From positions 2,722,165 to 2,786,164 of the forward strand of contig CAJFCJ010000005.1 in the NCBI GenBank assembly GCA_904063045.1: a DNA stretch of 64,000 nucleotides, given 5' to 3'. The notes under the pieces are model-generated. The model had not been told where the DNA came from, searched no databases, and worked only from the letters and a program-made list of their open reading frames with translations. The stretch's first letter is position 1. The number at the start of each line of letters is the position of its first letter. The stretch comes from Dimorphilus gyrociliatus (lineage: Eukaryota; Annelida; Polychaeta; Dinophilidae). Positions 38,801 through 51,654 of the stretch are shown one piece after another. The position numbers and the translations under genes are program-made.

Positions 38801-41013
38801 TAAAGATAATCAAGATACTTTGATAAAAGAAGGAGTTGTAAAGTATGCCTACAAATTATTTTTGCAAAGTTGACATATATTTATCGGATTAAAATGTTTG
38901 CTTATATAAAAAACAGACCACTCATAAAGTTGATTAAAGGTCACCAAGTCACGGCACAAGTTCAGGCAGCTTGCGCATTAGAAGCTCTTTGTGATGGCAA
39001 TTCCTCTGCTCAATTAGCTTTTATGGAAGAAGATGGTCCGAAAGCTTTACTTAAGCTTTTTAAAGTAAAACCTTCAACTTTAGGATAGAATATAATAATT
39101 AATAAATTCCATCTATTTGTATAGTATTGGTCGGTTCAAGTAAGGGAGCAGGGTGCTTGTGCACTTTGGTCTTTAGCGGGTGATAAAAAGAAGCAACAAA
39201 AAGAAATAGCAAATCATATTGGTCTTCACAGATTAATTGAAATGCTGTTAGCTACATCAGAAAAGTTGCAGTATGTAGGTTGCATGGCTATGAATGCCCT
39301 TGGATACGAAGATATGGAGGAACAAAACAAGATAGTTAAACAAGATGGAATAGGTCCCTTAGTTCGTCTCCTTAGATCTCCAAAAACTTCTGAAAGAGTA
39401 TTATTAATAGTAATTCAACTAATTGGAACTTTATGCATAGGTAATATTTTTTCCCTTTTGACGAAACTCTATAATAACATTATGTTTGACTTGCTCTTTT
39501 TACTTTTCACCTATAGGAGTGGCTCACAGAAACAATAAGGTCTCACAGAAGAGAATGTCAGAAGAGAATTCAATACCTAGTTTAGTACAGTTAATCATTT
39601 CACCTCCAAACGATGACATAAAGGTAGAAGCCGCTTGCACTTTAGCTTGCGTAGTCCTTGGTAATAGCAGTAACCAGCAACTTCTTAAAATGGAAGAGAC
39701 TTTTGACATCAGTTACGTACTAGAGCTCTTATATTCGCCTATTGACAGAATTCGATTAAGAGCCGGCTTCGCCCTCTCTCTTTTCGCCTTTAATAATACT
39801 ACACAGCAATATGCTGTAAAGGAGGCGGGAGGATTAGAATATTCATTCTTCAGATCCTTCCTTAAATCCGAAGATGATCTAGAAAAATGTAATTCCGCCT
39901 TTCAAATGGTTGTCTTATCAAGAGTGGTGAATGACAGAGATCAGGTATCACTTACTGCAGAAGGTATTTCAATGTTAGTCGAAGTTTTGAAATCAAAAAA
40001 TGATTCAACGGTTAGCGAAGCGGCCAGCTTAATTGCCAGCGTCGCTCACACGAGAACAGGTATTCCTGATGCTCTCGTTACAGTTGGAGTAATGGATGTA
40101 CTTATATCAAAAATAAATAGGGAAAGTGATGACTATTCAAGAAATGAACATTTAAGATTTATGTGCGCAACAGCCCTCGGTTATATGACATTTCATAGGC
40201 CGGCAATGAGAATTTTATTAACTGCATGTAGATCAACACCCAAATTGTTTGAATCATATGTCGAAAATTTGGGTAAGGACTTTAAAGCATCTCAAGAATT
40301 TTTTGAAGAATTTGAACGATGTAAAGCCGTTGGAATGCCTTGCTTAAGGTTAGTTATATTTATTGAATTGTATTATTTTTCCTCTTTAATTTCTATACTA
40401 ATAATATTCAATATATTAATAGCTTAGAAAAGTATGGTGGTCCACCTATATTGGGAAAAAAGAATGTTCCAAGTAAGTACAGTTATATTTTTATAATCTA
40501 TTTTTAATTTAGTTTTTAACAATGTAGTTTTGAATCAAAACAATATTAAGATTCAAAATATAACTTGTATGAAACACATGCAGAGAACAAAACATCTGTT
40601 TTTAAGAAATAAGGTGAATTCAATTCACTTGAACACTTTTTTAATTACTATATACTTATAACGCATAGACAGTAAAATTTGTATATTTAATACATCGCAC
40701 AAATGTTACCTTTTTCACTGAATGGTACTTAAAACAAGCATGAAAATTTTTTCTTTAACGTATATGTTTGATTCTAAATCTATATTTTCTTATAGTGAAA
40801 CGACCATTGACAACTCAAACACGGAAGGCAACGGCATCAAGACCCATTCGTGTGACATCAGCACCACCTAGAAGTCTTAGAACGGCTTCAAATGTAACGA
40901 GTATGACTGTTTCCCGACCACCTACTTCTGGAAATACCTCTAGAATTACTATTGATGAAAATCCATCAAAGTCCGTATTCAAAAGTAGACTCAGTGCTTG
41001 GGGAAGTCGATAA
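32341..41013 (+). CDS. ANKAR: ANKAR, ankyrin and armadillo repeat protein, 1421 aa without microexons
   Basis: Poorly characterised metazoan protein pairing ankyrin with armadillo repeats. Exons: 32341-32688, 32962-33042, 33271-33409, 33890-34046, 34123-34291, 34364-34460, 34855-35194, 35260-35365, 35438-35678, 37475-37533, 37595-37737, 37814-37916, 37988-38482, 38542-38671, 38749-38842, 38917-39064, 39125-39440, 39517-40348, 40423-40472, 40796-41013. All phases match, and 1421 aa is close to the human length (about 1430). Ankyrin repeats span exons 9-13 (LLHHAAMNNRPHVIAQL, TALHLAARCGSFEAATCL, PAHYAAFYDNVPILKLL, TPLLLAASSGALEALKCLL). Armadillo repeats follow from about 38090 to 40200. The end is Arg/Ser/Thr-rich (...RLSAWGSR). 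I chose the ATG at 32341; an upstream TTG extends the frame only slightly. Intron 9 is unusually long and holds the microexon candidates listed separately. Confidence 0.88.
32852..32889. repeat. (TA)n microsatellite in ANKAR intron 1
   Basis: About 19 TA units followed by a short TG tract; preceded by ATATACTGTACAG. Confidence 0.9.
35941..35949 (+). other. ANKAR: Candidate ANKAR microexon 1 (9 nt)
   Basis: Acceptor ATCTGCAG ends at 35940 and donor CAG|GTATTC starts at 35950. Entering in phase 1 and leaving in phase 1, it turns QIS-G-PTALHLAA into QIS-DETG-PTALHLAA. DxTGxTALHLAA is the canonical start of an ankyrin repeat, so this looks like the standard form. Confidence 0.55.
36510..36527 (+). 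other. ANKAR: Candidate ANKAR microexon 2 (18 nt)
   Basis: Acceptor TTTAATAG ends at 36509 after a T-rich stretch; donor CTG|GTATGT starts at 36528. Same phase as microexon 1. It would insert six residues, reading QIS-GGYTKTG-PTALHLAA, again restoring Thr-Gly before PTALHLAA. Confidence 0.5.
36938..36964 (+). other. ANKAR: Candidate ANKAR microexon 3 (27 nt)
   Basis: Very strong pyrimidine tract and CTTCAG acceptor (36905-36937); donor CGG|GTATGA starts at 36965. Same phase as the other two. It would read QIS-VFVPSSKRTG-PTALHLAA, a longer, hydrophobic-to-basic loop ending once more in Thr-Gly. Confidence 0.5.
40584..40613 (+). other. ANKAR: Candidate 30-nt ANKAR cassette with in-frame stop
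   Basis: Acceptor CATGCAG ends at 40583; donor AAG|GTGAAT starts at 40614. Joined to exon 19 in phase 1 it reads KNKTSVFKK then TAA, giving a protein that lacks the last 73 residues encoded by exon 20. The resemblance to KSVFKSR in exon 20 may be chance. Confidence 0.25.
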
Positions 41014-41593
41014 ACATCGTTTCGTTTTTTTCTTTTTAGTTTGGTCTTTTTTTGCTCAATTAGTCTCGCTATATACTTTTTTACTGTCCGTCCATAATTT
41101 TATTTGTATACTGTTTACAAAAATTATGTTTTTTTGCATACGTCCTGAATTGAGTTTACAAAAGAAAATTTTTTTAATAATTCAAACAATTTATTTACTG
41201 CGGGATTAAACAAAAATTAATCTGTATTTTTATTTACCGCAGATATTTTTCAAAAGAGAGTGGAACTCTTAAGGTGCCTTTATCTTTCTATATATAAAGT
41301 ATATATATATATATATATATATATACAGTATATAAAAAAGTCTAATTCACACAGATATAAAGAACAAGAATACTATTTTTTTTCTCAAATTTAACTTTAA
41401 TAAACAGATAAAATACATTTCTATTTGGCTATGAAACAGTTAAAAAAAACAAAATAAGTTGGAAATAAAGTTCTTTTTTTTAAGTACAAACTCTTTTTAT
41501 CTTCAGAATAAATTCGCATGACTCTTTTTTGGGTTAATGTGAGAAAACAAGAAAAAAAATATACTATAATACAGATAGAGTTGAGAATAGTAA
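41014..41593. other. Convergent gap between ANKAR and cyclin H
   Basis: T/A-rich, with a TA repeat (41300-41325) ending in ATATACAGTATA. It contains both 3' UTRs. No exon seen. Confidence 0.5.
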
Positions 41594-43076
41594 CTAGTCC
41601 ATACAGGTTTCAGAATCTTGACTATCACCGTCAAATTGAGAGTTCCTAGACGTGCAAATGAAAGTATTTTAGTTTATAAATTACAAATGACTACTTTTTT
41701 AATGAATGATTAAAATTACCTTGATCTCCAGGTTGTGGTTGCTTTAAATGCACGTAATCTAGCTTCAATATCAGCTATCTCATTCCTATTTATCTTCTCC
41801 TGATGTTTAACAAGTTTGCGGAGTTCTGTTTTTTGTTGTTGTCGATATGAATGATATAGTAAATTGGGAATTAGCAAAAGAATACCAACTTTTTATTTGT
41901 TCAATAACTTTTGTCATCGTCTCTTGTGGTACATCGTGCAAAAGAATGGTTAAAACGTATCTATTTGTTTAAAATAACAGATAAAAATGTTTGTATAAAG
42001 ACTAATATTATATATAACGATAAGCAACAACTTACTCATCAAGATTATGTCCTTCCCTATGAACACTATGTAAAACTGCAGCAAGAGCAATCTGTCAAAA
42101 GATATTTATTATATTAGTATTGCGTATCGAGGGTATAATGGGTAGAGTAGAACTATAAAACCTGAGACGGAGAATATAGTAAAAATACATCAGTATGAAG
42201 AGAACGATCTATAAATTCTAAGGCGATCTTTTGAACTCTCTCAAAATTAAATTTAACATCTTTACAACGAGTCTGCAATCGAGATGTAAATGCTATTAAT
42301 GAGTTGTTAATACTAATTGACATAGCTGTCTATGAGAACTTACTCTGATATCTAATAAGAATCCATCTACAGCTTTATATGGTTTATATATTGTAAGATG
42401 ATAGTGCAATTTTAACATTACTAAAAGCTCATTGTCTCTTACAATTTTTTCACACGCTTCTTTCGGCATGAGCTTACAATACGACGAAAAATTTTGAATT
42501 GAAACGTAATATTCTTCAACTTTACATGCTAGAAATATGCAGGTAATCCTGAAAAATTGGGAAAATTATGAGTTAAAAAAGGGTTTCACTTGTGAAGTTA
42601 TACTTTGACTTACATTATATCTTCAGGATTATATTCCATGATAGAATTATGTAGAAAAAATCTTTTAAAGTAGATCATTGATGTAGCCTGTAGTAGTATT
42701 ATGAAAAAAGAGAACATTTATAAATTATATTTTCCTTAAGTTTGCCAGATCTTACAATAACAAATGAAGGTAACGGTGTAGGGAAAGACATGCAAAATTT
42801 CTTAATTTCGTATTCGTAGGCTAGACTTAGCTTATATTCTTGATGAGGTGTCAACAAGTATCTAGCTTCTTCTTCCTGTTTATGGTATACAATTTAAGGA
42901 ATAATGACTTTGAGAAACAATTTAAAATAGCGATAAAAAATTGAATGACTTACGGATAATTGTTTTATGCCTATTTTATTGATAAATTCAGAATTCGCTT
43001 CATTTCTTAAGTTCCTTACTTCGTCAATAGAAGGAAATATCCAAAATTTCCTTTGGGTACTGGTTGAGAACAGCAT
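41594..43076 (-). CDS. CCNH: Cyclin H, regulatory subunit of CDK7 (CAK/TFIIH), 305 aa
   Basis: Cyclin H with CDK7 and MAT1 forms the CDK-activating kinase of TFIIH, phosphorylating cell-cycle CDKs and the RNA polymerase II tail. Exons (5' to 3'): 43076-42954, 42875-42756, 42687-42614, 42548-42344, 42272-42162, 42091-42036, 41960-41890, 41825-41720, 41645-41594; total 918 nt. The N-terminus STQRKFWIFPSIDEVRNLR parallels the human helix. The first cyclin fold has YFKRFFLHNSIMEYNPEDI and CIFLACKVEEYYVSIQNF; the second has FIDRSLHTDVFLLYSPSQIA and ends EYVLTILL. The C-terminal helix reads IEQIKKLRKLVKHQEK. Intron 7 needs the donor A|GTTGGT; the neighbouring GTATTC donor would create a stop. Length is near the human 323 aa. 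Divergent from AP3D1. Confidence 0.93.
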
Positions 43077-43551
43077 GTTTATGTATTATCTTTTTCTTAT
43101 CAAGCAGAAAATGAGAATAGTCAAGGTTTTACAATAATATACTGAACAAATAAAAACCAAAAACGAGTCAGAAAGTGTGTTTAAAGTTTTCGTTAGAGTT
43201 GACTTCTGCTCGACACAATTTAAACTAATTCTGAATCCGTATTTCGGTTTTTATAACTCCCCGGCTTACAGAAGTCCGAAAAACCGGAAGTGTAGTAATA
43301 TTCATTTTCCCATGAAAAACAAAATAAACTTGTGTTTAGATATTAGAATTTTAATTTTTGAATACTTTTAAGAGTAAAGATAAATATATTAAATTTTTTG
43401 CGATTTATTTAAATACGAAAATAACTTTGATCACATGACTTCATCGCCATGTAAAGCGACGTGCTGGTAGCAAATTTTCAAGTAATTTCGTCAACATTTC
43501 TGCTCTATTTTAACAGACATCCCTTCTGCATCAGATTAAGTTGTATACAAA
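43077..43551. promoter_or_regulatory. Shared cyclin H/AP3D1 divergent promoter region
   Basis: 475 bp between two start codons on opposite strands. It holds a 65-codon open frame (43177-43371) with no family resemblance, which I treat as chance. The segment 43420-43470 contains GATCACATGACTTCAT, including the E-box-like CACATG and CATGAC seen in lysosomal-type promoters; this is suggestive only. Confidence 0.4.
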
Positions 43552-45887
43552 ATGGCTTTGACCTTAAAAAAGGTCAAAGGAACTCTGGAAAGAGTGTTAG
43601 ACAAAAATTTACAAGATCTCGTTCGTGGCATAAGGAATCATAAGGAAAATGAGGTGACAATTTTTTTCTTCGTTTAAGTCCATTTCTATCGTATGACAGT
43701 AGTCAAGGATGGAATAGAGTAGCAATTATTGTACTCTTGCGGCAATCGATTGCTTTTGTGACAGAATTTAATGTTAATCCAATATTATAGAGCAAATATA
43801 TCGCGGAGTGTATAGACGAAATCAAACAAGAATTAAAACATGACAACATCTCTGTTAAAGCAAATGCAATTACAAAGTTGACCTATGTAAGTGTGTTTAC
43901 GTAAAGAATTAATGAGAGATGCTAATCGATAAAATATCATCTTTCCAGTTACAAATGCTAGGCTATGATATAAACTGGGCTGCTTTTCATGTAATTGAAG
44001 TAATGAGCTCAACCAAGTTCACATTTAAAAGAGCTGGATATTTGGCGGCTGCACAGTCTTTCAACGATGGTACGGACGTTTTAATGTTGACAACAAATTT
44101 GATTCGGAAAGACCTTAGTAGTTCAAATATGTACGATGCAGCTGTTGCATTGAACGGACTATCTTGCTTTGTAACACCTGACTTAGCAAGAGATTTAGCT
44201 AGTGATATTAGTACTTTGGTACGTACTCAAAGCACTGTTCTTTTTTCGTCATATTACAGAATTATATACATTTTAATCGACAAATCTAGATGACATCAAC
44301 TAAACCTTATTTAAGGAAGAAAGCAGTCTTGATAATGTATAAAATCTTTCTGAAGTATCCTGATTCTCTTCGACCAGCATTTCCTAGATTAAAAGAGAAG
44401 TTAGAGGATCCTGATCAAGGTTAATTTTGTAAAAATTCTTCCCATGACTTATTTAAAGTATTTTACATTCATTAATATAAATTATTAACAGGCGTACAAT
44501 CCGCTGCTGTAAATGTGATATGCGAGTTGGCCCGTAAGAACCCGAAAAATTATTTATCATTGGCTCCGCTCTTCTTTAAACTTATGACAAGTTCGACAAA
44601 TAACTGGGTTCTTATAAAAATTATTAAATTGGTTAGTATTAATTCTTTTATTCGAAGTGAATTTATTCATATTTATATTCTCACTAAATAAAGTTTGGAG
44701 CCTTAACGCCGCTAGAACCTAGACTAGGAAAGAAGTTAATTGAACCGCTAACGAATCTAATTCACAGGTAAATATATAGATTATTTTAAATGAAAATTTT
44801 TGAATATTATTAATCAAAATCGTTTAAACAGTACATCAGCTATGTCTCTATTGTATGAGTGTATCAATACGGTTATAGCTGGTAAGTAAACTATTTATAT
44901 TGTTTTTGAAAAATCTCCTAGTTGAAGGGAGTAAAGGCGAATGAGAGATTTTTTGTCATAAAAAATGAAAAGGACAAATAGATTCGTGCAAAATTTAAAA
45001 GCCATGCTAAGCTAAGCGCAAATCGATTTTTTTTTAAAAAACACTCAAAAATTTCCTTTATATTGATAATATATACTCCTTAATAAGTTTCCAAGATAAG
45101 TTACTCTTTTTACTTAAACTACTTCTTTCTTTACTTTAAAAATGTTAATTACTCTTAATACTATTATTATTTCCTTATCTTTTGTTTCTTATAAAGATAA
45201 TCTTTTTAAGAGCCTTGAAATGGTTGTTATTCTATTTAATAATAATCTATTTCTTCTAGATAATTATACCAAATATATTGCAATACATAAGTGCTACTTA
45301 TAATTTTTAATTACCTTAATTAAGTGCCTTTAATTTTATTATTCTTTACACTTTCCCTGAAGTTAATATAAAAAATTTTTTGTATTGCTTTTGTTGTTTA
45401 ATCACTTTATCACCAACTTATTTAACTATTATATATATTAGCTAAGTCTCATTTTTCTATTTTTGTAAACAAATTGTCAATATTTTGTAGTTTTTTTCCT
45501 TTTTATTAAACTCTAAAAGACTCCATAGAAAAAAAAGTAAAAAAGCTTAAACTATACAAAAATTTCCAACCTCTTTTTTCTTTTAATATATAAAATTAGA
45601 TCACGTTTTTTATGTGGTGTACTTGAATTGCCCCAATTTTCTAGACAATTTTCTTAGACCTGAAGAGAACACAGAATGTCTACGAGCTGATTATAGAAAT
45701 TACTTCTTTTTCTTATTTGTAGTAACTTTTTTTATTATATATATATTGTTATTTATATCAATAATTTTAACTCTTTCTCTCTTTTTTTTTAATTGATTGT
45801 GTTGTAAACATAATGGAGGAGTTGGAGGAATTTAAATTTCTTGACTTATTTCTTTTAAGCGTATTGCATGAAGATTAAAAACATTTT

Positions 45888-45930
<43 letters not shown>

Positions 45931-48900
45931 AAATCTTTAATAGAATAAGAATTTTCTATTTTTCTTTGCATGAGAACTTTTTTTTTCATCATGATGAAAA
46001 AAAGGCGCGAAATCTAATAATAAATATTTTATTATTATTATTATTATTATTATTTACCTTTAAACGTATTTTATATTATTAATTTTAACTCCTTTATTGG
46101 TATAACAAAAAAAGATATTTAAAAGTATATAATTAATTAAGTTTAAATAATTTTTATTTTGGCAATTAACTATTAAAGAATATTTTTTTAGTTGTTTTTC
46201 TTTTAAGAACAACATATATTTGGGATATGGATATTATATTTTAATTTCTCAATAGTTGTTTATTAAGTAGAATTATTTGTTTTATGGTGTTTATTTTGTT
46301 CATTTCTGACGCTGTGTTCTCTTCTCCACCATGCTTTGCCTTCGAACGAATGCTCTGTGTGACGCCACCTGCCTTCTCGTCTTCGAACCATTCACAGTGC
46401 TTATTTCTATATCTTCAGGCATCCCAAATCATTCTGCATCAATCCAGGTAAGATAAAATAGTTCAGGTGATGGTAATATCAATTGATTTTAATGTCGAAG
46501 CGTTTTACACTAATATAAAATAGCCAACTAACTATATGTTTGTATAGATTTATACATGCCATATACGGCTTTTTATGTTTATCTAACTTTTGTAATGTAG
46601 AAATGATGCTTAATGAAAATGAAATTTTCTTAATTCGAGTGATTAATTATGGGATTTGAATTTGTTTTGTAAAAGTGAATATTATTTATTACAGTTGTGT
46701 GTTCAAAAATTACGAATTTTAATAGAAGATTCTGATCAGAACTGTGAGTAAAATTAAACGATATTCAGTGTATACTTGTCAATTTGCCATTAATATTTTC
46801 TTCAAATTTTCTTTTATATAGTAAAATATCTGGGACTATTAGCTATGTCTAAAATTTTGAAAACTCATCCCAAGTCAGTTCAATCTCATAAGGACTTAGT
46901 CCTACAATGTTTGGATGATAGGGACGAATCTATACGGTTAAGAGCGTTAGATCTCCTTTATGGAATGGTATGTAATAATCTAATTTAATCCTTTTTCTGT
47001 TACTTTTGTTCCGTTATATATCTAATTGAAAATTTTTTATATGAATAGGTAAATAAGAAAAATTTAATGGAGATCGTAAAAAAATTGATGATTCATATGG
47101 ATCGCGCCGAGGGATCATACTATAGGGACGAACTTTTATCTAAAATTATTCATATTTGCTCTCAAGGAAATTATCAGCATGTTACAAACTTCCAATGGTA
47201 AAATTTTTACACTCTTAAATAACCGTTTAACAGTATCAAATATAGATATATCACCTACTTGTTACAAATGATATTTAATTTTTCAGGTACGTTACCATTC
47301 TAGTAGAGTTAACAAGGATTGAGGGTACAAGACACGGAAATTTAATATCCTCTCAAATGCTCGATGTTGCAATAAGGGTTTCTGCTATTAGAGAATTTGC
47401 TGTGTCACAAATGAAAAATTTATTAGAAAATGCACATATATTTGCAAATAACTGTCAAAGGAATGGAATTTGCGAAGTTCTGTCGGCGGCTGCGTGGATT
47501 TGTGGTGAATTTTCCGAGTAAGAAGTGTTACCTATTTTATCTCTTAAACTTAGCTTTTATCAATTAAAAAGAGTTATATTCAACTTTTTATCTCCCCTAC
47601 TTATGATAAAAGTAATCCACTTTTCTTTTTAGTTATATCGAAGACATTCCAGCTACAATTGAGACTATGTTAAAGCCAAAAGTCACAATACTACCTGGCC
47701 ATATTCAGAGTATGTTTGTTCAAAACATTCTAAAATTATTCGCAAGATCGGTTGATAAAGAATCTGGAGATCCGGAAGAAATTTCAAAGCTGATTGAAAT
47801 ACTATTAGAAAAATTACCATTATTTATTCAAAGTTCAGATTTAGAAGTTCAAGAAAGAGTATGATGATTTATTAATTATTCTATGTTTCTTGAAAAGAAC
47901 TATATTATAATTTTTCTCACAGGCCTGCTCATCCATACAATTATTAAAATATCTACAAAAAATTCATAACAAGAACGTTGATATAGGACCTGAAATATCT
48001 GTACTATTTTCTGGAACTTTAAATCCTGTTGCTCCAAAGGCTCAGAAGAAAGTACCAGTTCCCGATGGGTAAATAATTTATAGAATAATGTAATAATTCA
48101 AATAATTTACCCTTTTTAATCAACTAGTTTAAATTTGGATAAGTGGATAAATGAACCGATTTCGTCCTCATCGGAAGACGATGAAGAGTGCAAAAAGCCT
48201 GCAACATTCTTTTCTTCCTCTATTGAAGCAACCTTTCCTTCTAAGAAAAAAATGCCAGAACCAACTGAAGAAGAATTAGCTCGTAGAAGAGAAGAAAGAT
48301 TACAAGAGCAAGAAAATAATCCATATTATTTAGCGGGTTCAACGAAATCACCAAAGGTAATTGTCATCTTGGGGTAGCTATATAAGCCATTTTTTTATTT
48401 GCCTTGTAGAAAATTATAAAGAGATGGGTATGTTTACTATTGTTTTGGTTATCTTTCTTAAGTTAATCACACACAAAAAACAAACAAAAAGAACAATTTA
48501 TATACATATATAATTGAACAAATATATATTATATAAATTGATCACTTATCTCTAGAAGTAATGATGCAAAAGAAGAATTTTATTGTTGTTTACTATTTTG
48601 ATGAGAGAAAAATGTCGTGCTCTATTTTTTTCCCAGTGTATTTTATCTTTAACTATTTTTGTCTCTCTTTGTCTCTTCTCCTTACCTATTGAGAAGAGAT
48701 TTATTTAAAATGTTTTTAATTTTACTTCAAACTAAATTCAATTTTTTTTCATTCATTTCTTCTCTTTTATAGAAGAAAACATCAATGCCAATGTCACAAA
48801 GTACCGATGATATTCCAGTTGCTGCTATTGAGCTAGATGTGCCGTTGCAAATTTCTTCGTCGAAAAGTCTCTTCAGTAAATATTATTTAAGCCATTGTAT

Positions 48901-51654
48901 ACGATACTTTAATGTAATAAACTATTCCTTTTCTTTCTATTTTCTTTCTAGATATAAAATCCAGCGACAAATATTTAATAGAAGCTCGAGAAGAAGAACG
49001 TCGAGCTATAGAAAAGAAAAATAAGAAACGATTGTCCAAAAAGAGTAAAAAGAAGAAAAATCATTACTCGGATGAGGAAATCGAACCATCGGTTCAACAT
49101 TCTGTTAACGTTGCTTTTGATATGCCAGAAGTATGAAACATTTTGCCTATTGTTACTCTGCTATATTTTTATTCTTATACAAACTATTCTTAGGGCGCTA
49201 CCTTATCTGATGAAGATGCTGCAGATAACAAAGCTGTTGACGATCCTCATCGAATGCTTGACATTAATTTAGATGAGTAAGTTTACGTTACTTTTCTATA
49301 TAAACATTTCTAACATTTCTCTTCAATCTATGATAGACCACTAAAAGAGAACGAAGTTCTACCAGTTCGTCGCCACCGTATTGTTGACAGTATACCTAAT
49401 GATTCGGCTGATATTCCTGATGGAAAGAAGAAGAAAAAGAAGAAAAAATCCAAAGCAGAATCTGATAAACCTGCAAAAACTGAGAAAAAGAAGAAGAAGA
49501 AGAAAAAATCTGCATCTACAGAAAGTAATTTGCTAGTCGAAGAAGATGTAACAATTGATATACAAAATCATGAAAGTATTCCCTGCGAAGAAGAAACTTT
49601 AAGCTTGCCGACACAAGGAAACAAACCGAAAGATGACCTAATAACCTCAAAGATAGATGACCAGGTAAATAAAATAACTATATCTACTCAGTATTACGTC
49701 CAATATCAAATTTAGACAGACTAATTTTAAAATATTAATGCTATTTATAAAATTGCTATGAAATAATAGCTTTTGAAAATAATAGGATACTCTCTTGCAA
49801 CTACAAGTTTTATGAAAAAATTTTTTTATTCATGTTTTTGCCCTAGTTGTTGGCAACCAATCGTGAAACTTATTTTAAGCCTATTCCTTTTTACTATAAC
49901 ACTCTGAAATTATAATAGGCACATCTCAATTTTCTATTAGAAATTAGTATACATTTTTTAACATTTGAGATCTTAAAATTAGTTAATATCAAATTAACTA
50001 GTCAATAGTCTATCAATGTGTAGAATTGTGCAGAGATTTAGCATAAAGTATGGACTGGTACGTTAGGGTCCAGATCTGAAAAGTGTTCAGTAATTTAATC
50101 ACCTTATTACAGAGGGGGAAAATTTAGAAATATTAGTGTTTTGAAATGAGGTTATCTAAATTTGGTACTATCCACTGTCATTTAACGAGTACTGTATTTT
50201 TAAATCTATACTATATAGTGTACATTTATACAAAAAATTTGTTGTACATACACACGCTGGTATATAACTTAATCAATATATTTTTTTAATATTCTAGAAC
50301 GATATGAACTTTTGGTTATCCAATGATAACGAACAAGAAGTCAAGCCAGCGGAGCAGAATTACACGGAAACTATTGAGGTTACTAAAAAGTCTGAAAAAC
50401 CCAAGAAGAAGAAAAAAGATGAAAAAAAGAAGAAAAGAAGAAAACAAAGTGATTATGAAATAGCTGATGGAATCACAACTCCATCAATGGAAAGGTATAT
50501 GAATATACTATTAATATAATATTTATAACATTTATGACTATAATTTGTCTGTAGAGTTGAATTTTTGAGCCCTAAACCACCATCTGACGTTTTGCTAGTG
50601 GCTAGTAACGATTTAATTAAAATTGTAAGTGTCTTTACAACAATAGCTAATCTTTATGAAATAGTAACAATTCTTTTTGTTACGTATTTACAAATCAACT
50701 AGTATATGGGAACAAAGGTTAATAGGCAAAGCAATAGTGTTAGCGCAAAGTTATTACTACAAAATTCGTCCGAGCGAACAACATTTAAGGATATGGAATT
50801 TACAGTTATCGATACTACTAACATTAAATTGCTCAGAGAGGTGAGTTTCAATATTATAATTTACTGAAATACAATATTCGCCTTAAAACTAATCACACTA
50901 TTATTTGGATCAGCCTTCTAACGGAAATCACGAAGGGATTAAATTTCCCTTCGTTCTCCAACCTCTCTCGGAAAGGGAAGCTTTTGTTAACTTTTCAATC
51001 AGCAACGTAGTAAAACCTCAGAAACTGAAAGGAAGTCTTTCATACATTACTAAGGTATTTATATTGCTTTATGTACTCTATGTGTACACTAATATAAAAT
51101 TTAATTTTTTAATAGTCTTCGGAAGGTTCTTCATTAGAAAAGTTAGATTTCAAGTTGAAATTTGATTGCTCAATGTTACTTATACCTGGAAACATCGATA
51201 GGTTTGTCTTTCACAAGCAAAATATAACAATATGGTATTAATATCAATGCTTTTTAATAATTAAACAGCGCTGCATTCTCAAATATATTAGCTTCTACTG
51301 ATTCAATGGTTAAACATTCTTCCGAATGTTCAAGTAAAAAAAGCGATTTTAACCAAATTTTAAAAGATATATGTTTGAGAGCAAGATTTTCCATTGTTGA
51401 AAAAATCGATGCAACAGCCTCATTATATGCTACTTCTATGGAGGGACATCATGTGTGCTTATTAATTAAACAAATGGTAAAAAAAATGCAAATTTTATAC
51501 AACTATTCCTAAACAAAATTTATATTCAACACATAACATTTACTTTTACCTTTTGCAGGGAAACTCCTCGCTAGTGATTGATGGAAAATCAAACGATTCC
51601 TCTTTAATTTCAAATGTCGTTTCCGAAATATGTTCAATTGTATCTCAAATGTGA
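43552..51654 (+). CDS. AP3D1: AP-3 complex subunit delta, 1231 aa
   Basis: Large adaptin of AP-3, which sorts cargo from endosomes to lysosomes and related organelles. 26 exons: 43552-43653, 43791-43886, 43949-44218, 44290-44419, 44492-44631, 44694-44767, 44832-44881, 46419-46447, 46695-46743, 46822-46967, 47049-47197, 47287-47517, 47633-47858, 47923-48068, 48128-48356, 48773-48875, 48952-49130, 49194-49276, 49337-49664, 50298-50494, 50555-50624, 50703-50840, 50914-51054, 51116-51201, 51269-51476, 51559-51654. All phases match. The N-terminal helical solenoid is almost collinear with the human protein (NLQDLVRGIRNHKENE, SCFVTPDLARDLA, AAWICGEFSE, LNPVAPKAQKKVPVPDG). The hinge is Lys-rich (49430-49510, 50390-50450). 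The C-terminal ear ends SLVIDGKSND...CSIVSQM. Poly-A signal candidate at 52026-52031. Confidence 0.95.
45892..45924. repeat. (CT)n microsatellite in AP3D1 intron 7
   Basis: About 16 CT units flanked by T-runs. A strong pyrimidine tract, but no acceptor follows directly. Confidence 0.9.
46028..46054. repeat. (ATT)n microsatellite in AP3D1 intron 7
   Basis: About nine ATT units. Confidence 0.85.
48410..48427 (+). other. AP3D1: Candidate 18-nt microexon in AP3D1
   Basis: Lies in the 416-nt intron between exons 15 and 16. Acceptor GCCTTGTAG ends at 48409; donor TGG|GTATGT starts at 48428. Phase 0 on both sides, adding KIIKRW between ...STKSPK and KKTSMPM in the disordered hinge. The intron is longer than most in this gene. 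Confidence 0.35.
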
